Source: Alphaproteobacteria bacterium (lineage in GTDB: Bacteria > Pseudomonadota > Alphaproteobacteria > Micavibrionales > Micavibrionaceae). From it: DNA of 6,005 nt. How positions within the stretch are numbered: position 1 is the stretch's first letter; the number at the start of each line of letters is the position of its first letter. Below are positions 4,601 through 6,005 of the stretch, in pieces. The stretch spans positions 1 to 6,005 of the forward strand of contig JALZUF010000271.1 in the NCBI GenBank assembly GCA_023301785.1, read 5' to 3'. The notes below the pieces were generated by a model, which was not told where the DNA came from, ran no database searches, and saw only the letters and a list, made by a program, of their open reading frames with translations. The translations under genes and the position numbers were made by a program.

Positions 4601-5653
4601 ACTCAGCCCAATTCTCCAAGACGTTCATCGCGTATTGCGAATCAAAAGGAAGTCAAAGTGCAGAAAGAAAGACAAGGTGAACAATGTGCGGTTCTCAAGA
4701 AGACGACGACAGCAGGGCTGAATACAAGAAGTGGCGGAAGCACTTTAACACATATAATGATGAGTCCCACGACAGGACAATCAGCCAGACCGCAGGAGGG
4801 TTCTCCCTCGTTAATGTCCAATGGGCGTCCTTTGCCACCGGGGCAACCGCCATTGTCGTGGTTGCACTCTTCCTTTTCTTCCTTCTCTTGTGCATCTGGT
4901 GCAGGTGGAGGACAGCCAAGCAGAAGCGCGGTAGGCACACCGAGCTCCTTCGGGTCATGTCGGCCAGGGCCGGCCTTATTCCCGAGACCCAGCAGCCAGC
5001 CATTGGTCAGTCAGCCGGTGGCGTGTCGGACACAGGTGCTACCTTGTCCCGGGCAGGTGCCATTGATTCCCAGCCCCCAGGCTTCAATGATGGGCGGCGG
5101 TTTGCCAGCCCGTCAGGTAATCTCTACCAGGGGGGGGACCCTGCCTTGCTTGCCATTGCCGCGGCCCGGCATTATTCGCCCCAGTTTCCTCCCCTCGTCT
5201 ACGGTGGGGGCTATGCCGGTTCAGACGGCATTCCAGCCTCTTATCCAGAGATCAGCTACCATGGTGGGCAGCGGTCCATTACCTACCATAGGCGTCCGGC
5301 AATCTTGTCATCCCGGTTTGAGGAAATCAGGGATGAATCTCCCCCTCGTCGCTCCCGGGCCAGGTCTAATTACCGGCGTTCAGTCAACGTCGGTTTCGAG
5401 GACGAGGAAGAATGCCGCCGCCCAGCTGGGAGTAGGCAGCAAAGTCGACAGTCGTCGCCGGAGAGGAGGGCCTCTCCCGAAAGAAGATCTCCCGAAAGAA
5501 GATCTCCCGAAAGAAAGCCAAAGACCGGAGTGTATTCTGACTAGTAGAGTGCAAAGTCAAAAGCAAGTGGTGCCAAAGATGTCTTTGGCACAATTTAATG
5601 CTACTACTTCGTCAGTTCCCGGCAATGTATTCTCCATGAAAGTGAGATTTTAG
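1616..5653 (+). CDS. pol: Pol polyprotein (PR-RT-RNase H-IN) with C-terminal extension
   Basis: The Pol part runs from the codon after the gag TGA to TAG at 5651-5653; its first Met codon is at 1649 (residue 1 below, 1,334 aa). That Met lies only six residues before the protease DTG, too close for a complete protease, so I take the true product to be a Gag-Pol readthrough fusion. Domains: protease (to about 90), RT (about 130-350), connection, RNase H (about 438-568), integrase (about 650-870) with a small beta-rich C-terminal module (about 910-960). RRSSRIANQK (991-1000) resembles the usual Pol tail of such elements. The remaining 320 or so residues are Pro/Ser/Gly-rich, have no recognisable domain, and coincide with ORF3 in another frame, so they may be partly or wholly a by-product of that gene. 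All enzymatic residues are present, so the copy looks functional. Confidence 0.93.
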   Translation, partial: LGPVKQEKSSLMVSCCPDTGATQSVLSERIARQANLEFLQPRISMVGLTGHGVNVIAEADVILTYDGIRHRTSVLIADNIGDTMLVAWHDLQDLDIITRNFPARIRSVTPSLTMLKQMASQLMGEFPSVFKDELSESPMNVPEMKIYLTEKNVPFRVSTARQVPLRFQEAADKAVSDLLAAKVITREVEPQPWCAPGFWVPKPDGKRVRLVTDYTKLNQFVRRPVHPFPSVKDIVQSIPAGTQFFAKMDAVHGYFQLALDEESSKLTTFLLPSGRYRYLRAPMGLSCSSDEWCRHSDRAIEGLAFARKIVDDILVWSNTLPLLHERIKIIAARCADLNIILSRKKFEMGPELSFAGLILNSTGVKPDPLRIVALTDFPAPTDVTGVRSFLGLANQLAGFVPDFAHMTVKLRALTAKKNAFIWLEEHQKEFETVKRLLTSDMVVTHFNPLLPVTVLTDASRLHGLGFAMGHYVGTPSRFRLVCCGSRSLTPTQQRYATIELECLAVHFAITKCSFYLKGANSFTVATDHKPLEGIFQKELFGIGNPRLQRIREKLIEYSFVTRWVPGKNHHIADALSRAPLFAPEEDDDMVIDTARVCLARTVDRNNELTAVLDSVDSDYIQFRHDVLEGTCKSEYARLMKAVMSQLSVDDELVYLDAKRIVMPRKAVVKILKLVHVSHIGVNKTYDLCRSLYFWPGMLNDIKQMIAQCRPCSIHRPSLPKNPRVTNPPSDYMGPPMCHVGLDLFDFGGQKHLICVDQWSGYPLFATLSSQTSAAVIKQLHSWFNTLGWPKSLRVDGGPQFRSAFIEFCAKNSIVHERSAPYNPRSNGLAESAVKVVKSILLKCLGEKSDVQRALYEWRNAPRAHGYSPAQLLFGRSQKMLLPQPDSAFQQVSFEEAAVAKDKQFAGQEEHYNRDKVDLELLQPGQLVRVQSEKDKTWESVGTVVEIRPDQLSYLVDLNGLVSIRCRSMLRPKTDFDQGQSSDPISVGVSNKENVPTQPNSPRRSSRIANQKEVKVQKERQGEQCAVLKKTTTAGLNTRSGGSTLTHIMMSPTTGQSARPQEGSPSLMSNGRPLPPGQPPLSWLHSSFSSFSCASGAGGGQPSRSAVGTPSSFGSCRPGPALFPRPSSQPLVSQPVACRTQVLPCPGQVPLIPSPQASMMGGGLPARQVISTRGGTLPCLPLPRPGIIRPSFLPSSTVGAMPVQTAFQPLIQRSATMVGSGPLPTIGVRQSCHPGLRKSGMNLPLVAPGPGLITGVQSTSVSRTRKNAAAQLGVGSKVDSRRRRGGPLPKEDLPKEDLPKESQRPECILTSRVQSQKQVVPKMSLAQFNATTSSVPGNVFSMKVRF
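1640..1661 (+). promoter_or_regulatory. stem-loop downstream of the gag stop
   Basis: AGCAG (1640-1644) pairs with CTGCT (1657-1661), and CTAA (1646-1649) pairs with TTAG (1653-1656). This gives nine base pairs with one bulged T (1645) and a three-base TGG loop (1650-1652). It begins 24 bases after the TGA. Structures 3' of a stop codon promote readthrough in several viruses. The spacing is longer than in murine leukaemia virus, and a shorter competing stem exists (1661-1665 with 1674-1678). No energy was computed. Confidence 0.4.
2036..2698 (+). other. Pol: reverse transcriptase domain
   Basis: Motifs in order: PWCAPGFWVPKPDGKRVRLVTDY region (181-203), which holds the fingers and the LVTDYTKLN signature; AKMDAVHGYFQL (235-246) with catalytic D238; PSGRYRYLRAPMGL (261-274); KIVDDILVW (297-305) with catalytic D300 and D301; and LSFAGLIL (341-348) before the connection. 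The usual Tyr before xDD is Ile (IVDD), and the common FG-ISSAPE block is replaced by MGLSCSSDEWC (272-282). I recall this variant from a group of invertebrate Ty3/gypsy polymerases, so it looks like a lineage character and not damage. The enzyme copies element RNA to DNA from the primer at 179. Confidence 0.95.
2960..3352 (+). other. Pol: RNase H domain
   Basis: The four acidic residues expected of an active RNase H are visible: D446 in VLTDAS, E490 in IELECLAV, D516 in VATDHKPL and D562 in HIADALSR. RWVPGKNHHIADALSR (551-566) is the standard end of this domain in Ty3/gypsy Pol. It removes template RNA and should leave the purine tract at 5899-5906 as plus-strand primer. An acidic, weakly conserved spacer (571-645) follows before integrase. 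Confidence 0.93.
3596..4528 (+). other. Pol: integrase (HHCC, DDE core, C-terminal module)
   Basis: The zinc-binding region has H664, H667, C697 and C700 (HX2H-X29-CX2C) with the typical YFWPGM between. The DDE core has D731 (VGLDLF), D784 (RVDGGPQF) and E819 (SNGLAES). D784 and E819 are separated by 34 residues where 35 is usual; NPRSNGLAE aligns well, so one residue seems lost in the loop before. YEWRNAPRAHGYSPAQLLFGR (845-864) is the conserved core end. GQLVRVQ to SMLRPK (913-961) resembles the small beta-barrel/GPY-F-like module. No chromodomain follows. The protein inserts the cDNA; TGT...ACA ends are its expected substrate. Confidence 0.94.
4597..4606 (+). promoter_or_regulatory. candidate 3' splice acceptor upstream of ORF3
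   Basis: GCCTACTCAG (4597-4606) is a pyrimidine-leaning stretch ending in CAG. If the exon begins at 4607, the first ATG downstream is the ORF3 start at 4684. An earlier option ending at CAG 4559 is more pyrimidine-rich but would expose an out-of-frame ATG at 4593. Paired with the donor-like site at 141 it would give an env-style spliced mRNA. Visible motif only; splicing is inferred. Confidence 0.25.
4684..5544 (+). CDS. ORF3: single-pass membrane protein, overlaps pol in another frame
   Basis: A 286-aa frame, not recognised as any known family. Its ATG has A at -3; it ends at tandem TAG TAG (5542-5547). Residues 1-49 are hydrophilic and acidic near the start (EDDD 6-9). Residues 50-74 form one strong hydrophobic helix (core AIVVVALFLFFLLLCIW), followed by a basic cluster (74-84), so the positive-inside rule suggests N-terminus outside and a long cytosolic tail. 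The tail is rich in Gly, Pro, Tyr, Ser and Arg, with YPEI (187-190) as a possible Tyr-based sorting or late-domain-like motif, and ends in SPERR repeats (258-278). There is no cleavable signal peptide, N-glycosylation sequon or Cys-rich ectodomain, so it is not a normal Env. It lies wholly within the Pol-frame tail. Roles in budding, cell exit or membrane remodelling are only guesses. A real gene is supported by the helix, G/C-ending codons and length. Confidence 0.72.
   Translation: MCGSQEDDDSRAEYKKWRKHFNTYNDESHDRTISQTAGGFSLVNVQWASFATGATAIVVVALFLFFLLLCIWCRWRTAKQKRGRHTELLRVMSARAGLIPETQQPAIGQSAGGVSDTGATLSRAGAIDSQPPGFNDGRRFASPSGNLYQGGDPALLAIAAARHYSPQFPPLVYGGGYAGSDGIPASYPEISYHGGQRSITYHRRPAILSSRFEEIRDESPPRRSRARSNYRRSVNVGFEDEEECRRPAGSRQQSRQSSPERRASPERRSPERRSPERKPKTGVYSD
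4831..4905 (+). other. ORF3 transmembrane segment
   Basis: ORF3 residues 50-74 are almost wholly hydrophobic (Ala, Val, Leu, Phe, Ile, Trp, Cys) for about 22 residues, then CRWRTAKQKRGR. The same bases in the Pol frame encode a Ser/Pro/Gly-rich stretch. A long continuous hydrophobic helix with a basic stop is unlikely to arise in an arbitrary frame and is the best evidence that this frame is translated. Confidence 0.8.
5130..5137 (+). repeat. G8 homopolymer in the ORF3/Pol overlap
   Basis: Eight consecutive G bases lie where ORF3 and the Pol frame are both open. A slip of one or two bases by polymerase, RT or ribosome would switch between the two frames. The element has another G8 run in gag (1254-1261). 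It may also be a place where assembly or sequencing length errors occur. Confidence 0.6.
5473..5517 (+). repeat. 15-base tandem repeat encoding SPERR in ORF3
   Basis: Two exact copies of a 15-base unit (5473-5487, 5488-5502) are followed by a third copy (5503-5517) that differs at position 14 or 15. A degenerate copy (SPERRA) lies just upstream. In ORF3 they give SPERR-A-SPERR-SPERR-SPERK; in the Pol frame the same bases give an LPKED repeat. The unit length is a multiple of three, so copy number can change without breaking either frame. The peptide is RS-like and possibly phosphorylated. Confidence 0.85.
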
Positions 5654-5898
5654 TGCTTAAGTTGTTTTTGTTGCTTCATGTGAAATCTTTTTTAGACTAT
5701 TATTGCTTTCTTTTCGGTCCGTGATGTACTCTGACCGACGTTCCATTTTTGGTTCCAATGTTACCCAACTATTTTTGGGGCATCTCTGGGTCATCCAGAT
5801 TCTTTTGGGTGTTTCAGTTTTTTCGAATTAATTTTTAAATTTTTCAAATTTTTGATTTTGTGTTTTTTAGATTATGTCGTTGGTTAACGTATAATCTC
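5654..5898 (+). other. T-rich non-coding region before the 3' LTR
   Basis: About 245 bases follow the Pol stop without any convincing ORF. The stretch is T-rich, especially 5814-5869, with runs of four to six T separated by short A-rich patches. A small inverted repeat, TCTGG (5785-5789) with CCAGA (5795-5799), could form a five-pair stem. No AATAAA was seen. It would be the 3' untranslated part of all element transcripts. I see no gene here. Confidence 0.75.
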
Positions 5899-5906
5899 GG
5901 GGGAGG
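5899..5906 (+). other. polypurine tract (plus-strand primer site)
   Basis: GGGGGAGG directly precedes the first base of the 3' LTR. In LTR elements the RNase H-resistant purine run here primes plus-strand DNA and so fixes the U3 end. It is only eight purines long, flanked upstream by CTC, which is short but acceptable for this family. Confidence 0.88.
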
Positions 5907-6005
5907 TGTATGGATATGCTGTACGTTTAGTGAGCATAGCTATACATCTGTCTCGTCTATGTATATTTTATATAGATCATTGGATCGGTGTTTGTATGTA
6001 TGTAC
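5907..6005 (+). repeat. 3' long terminal repeat (truncated by window end)
   Basis: This is the first 99 bases of the second LTR, identical base for base to 1-99 when read by eye. It starts directly after a purine run (5899-5906), the normal position for plus-strand initiation. The remaining 79 bases, including the AATATA hexamer and GU-rich element expected to direct polyadenylation, lie outside the window. LTRs are identical at integration, so zero differences over 99 bases fits a recent insertion, although 99 bases is a short sample and gene conversion could also homogenise them. Confidence 0.96.

Larger units (their letters stand above)
1..6005 (+). mobile_element. Ty3/gypsy-type LTR retrotransposon with extra 3' membrane-protein ORF
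   Basis: The whole window is one element: 5' LTR, primer binding site, gag, pol (protease, RT, RNase H, integrase), an extra overlapping ORF, polypurine tract and the start of the 3' LTR. The domain order with integrase last is that of Metaviridae and retroviruses, not of Ty1/copia. If the 3' LTR has the same length as the 5' one, the full element would end 79 bases beyond the window, near 6084. The reading frames are open and the LTRs match, so the copy looks intact. No chromodomain, dUTPase or classical envelope gene is visible. The exact lineage within Ty3/gypsy is not certain; two CCHC knuckles and short LTRs would fit mag-like or related metazoan lineages. Confidence 0.97.

Noticed and set aside
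4340..4680. Chromodomain at the integrase C-terminus
   Set aside because: The sequence after the core fits a small beta-rich module followed by a low-complexity tail; no aromatic chromodomain pattern was seen.
4488..4721. 77-codon + strand ORF before ORF3
   Set aside because: It covers the integrase C-terminal module in another frame and has no recognisable content. Its internal ATG at 4593 matters only for choosing a splice acceptor.
4642..5003. Minus-strand ORFs opposite ORF3
   Set aside because: G/C-rich dual-coding sequence leaves several frames open; these show no motif and no plausible expression signal.
5026..5043. DTGAT in ORF3 (residues 116-120), the same as the protease motif in Pol
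   Set aside because: There is no surrounding protease pattern (no second hydrophobic strand motif or flap), and the DNA differs at several positions from the Pol site, so it is a coincidental pentapeptide.
4684..5544. ORF3 as a classical retroviral envelope
   Set aside because: It has no signal peptide, N-glycosylation sequon, Cys-rich ectodomain, fusion peptide or convincing furin site before a fusion subunit; only about 49 residues precede the membrane helix.
5785..5799. Small hairpin in the 3' non-coding region
   Set aside because: Only five pairs with a five-base loop; this is expected by chance and has no context giving it a role.

Overview
This window is a nearly complete LTR retrotransposon of the Ty3/gypsy (Metaviridae) type, all on the + strand. 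No flanking host gene is visible. The first base is the first base of the 5' LTR, and the window stops 99 bases into the 3' LTR, so no host sequence or target-site duplication can be seen. The host is most likely a metazoan. The reasons are the PR-RT-RNase H-integrase order, two CCHC knuckles in Gag, an RT with the 'RAPMGL...DEW' signature, short TGT...ACA LTRs and strong Kozak contexts. A marine invertebrate is my guess from the Pol style, but the sequence alone cannot settle it.

Layout: 1-178 is the 5' LTR. The primer binding site starts at 179. A short leader carries a 9-codon upstream ORF (178-207). Gag is 245-1615 (456 aa): a helical N-terminus, an Ala/Pro linker, a capsid-like region, a basic/Asn-rich stretch and two zinc knuckles. 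Pol follows in the same frame, separated from gag by one TGA. Its order is protease, reverse transcriptase, RNase H and integrase, with all catalytic residues present. A Pol-frame extension runs to 5653. Inside that extension, in another frame, lies a 286-aa ORF (4684-5544, 'ORF3') for a single-pass membrane protein with no recognised homologue. 5654-5898 is T-rich non-coding sequence, 5899-5906 is the polypurine tract, and the 3' LTR begins at 5907.

How it seems to work (inference): Gag is made by normal termination at UGA. A minority of ribosomes read through the UGA, which sits in a UGA-CUAG context with a hairpin 24 nt downstream, to give Gag-Pol. The stop falls in what looks like the first strand of the protease, so readthrough, not independent initiation, is the natural way to make an intact enzyme. 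ORF3 cannot be reached by simple scanning and may need a spliced mRNA; a donor-like GTAAGA in the LTR (141) and an acceptor-like site (4605-4606) would make the ORF3 ATG the first one.

The 99 comparable LTR bases are identical and every ORF is intact, so this copy looks young and possibly competent. The points most worth a second look are the readthrough junction and the overprinted membrane-protein gene.
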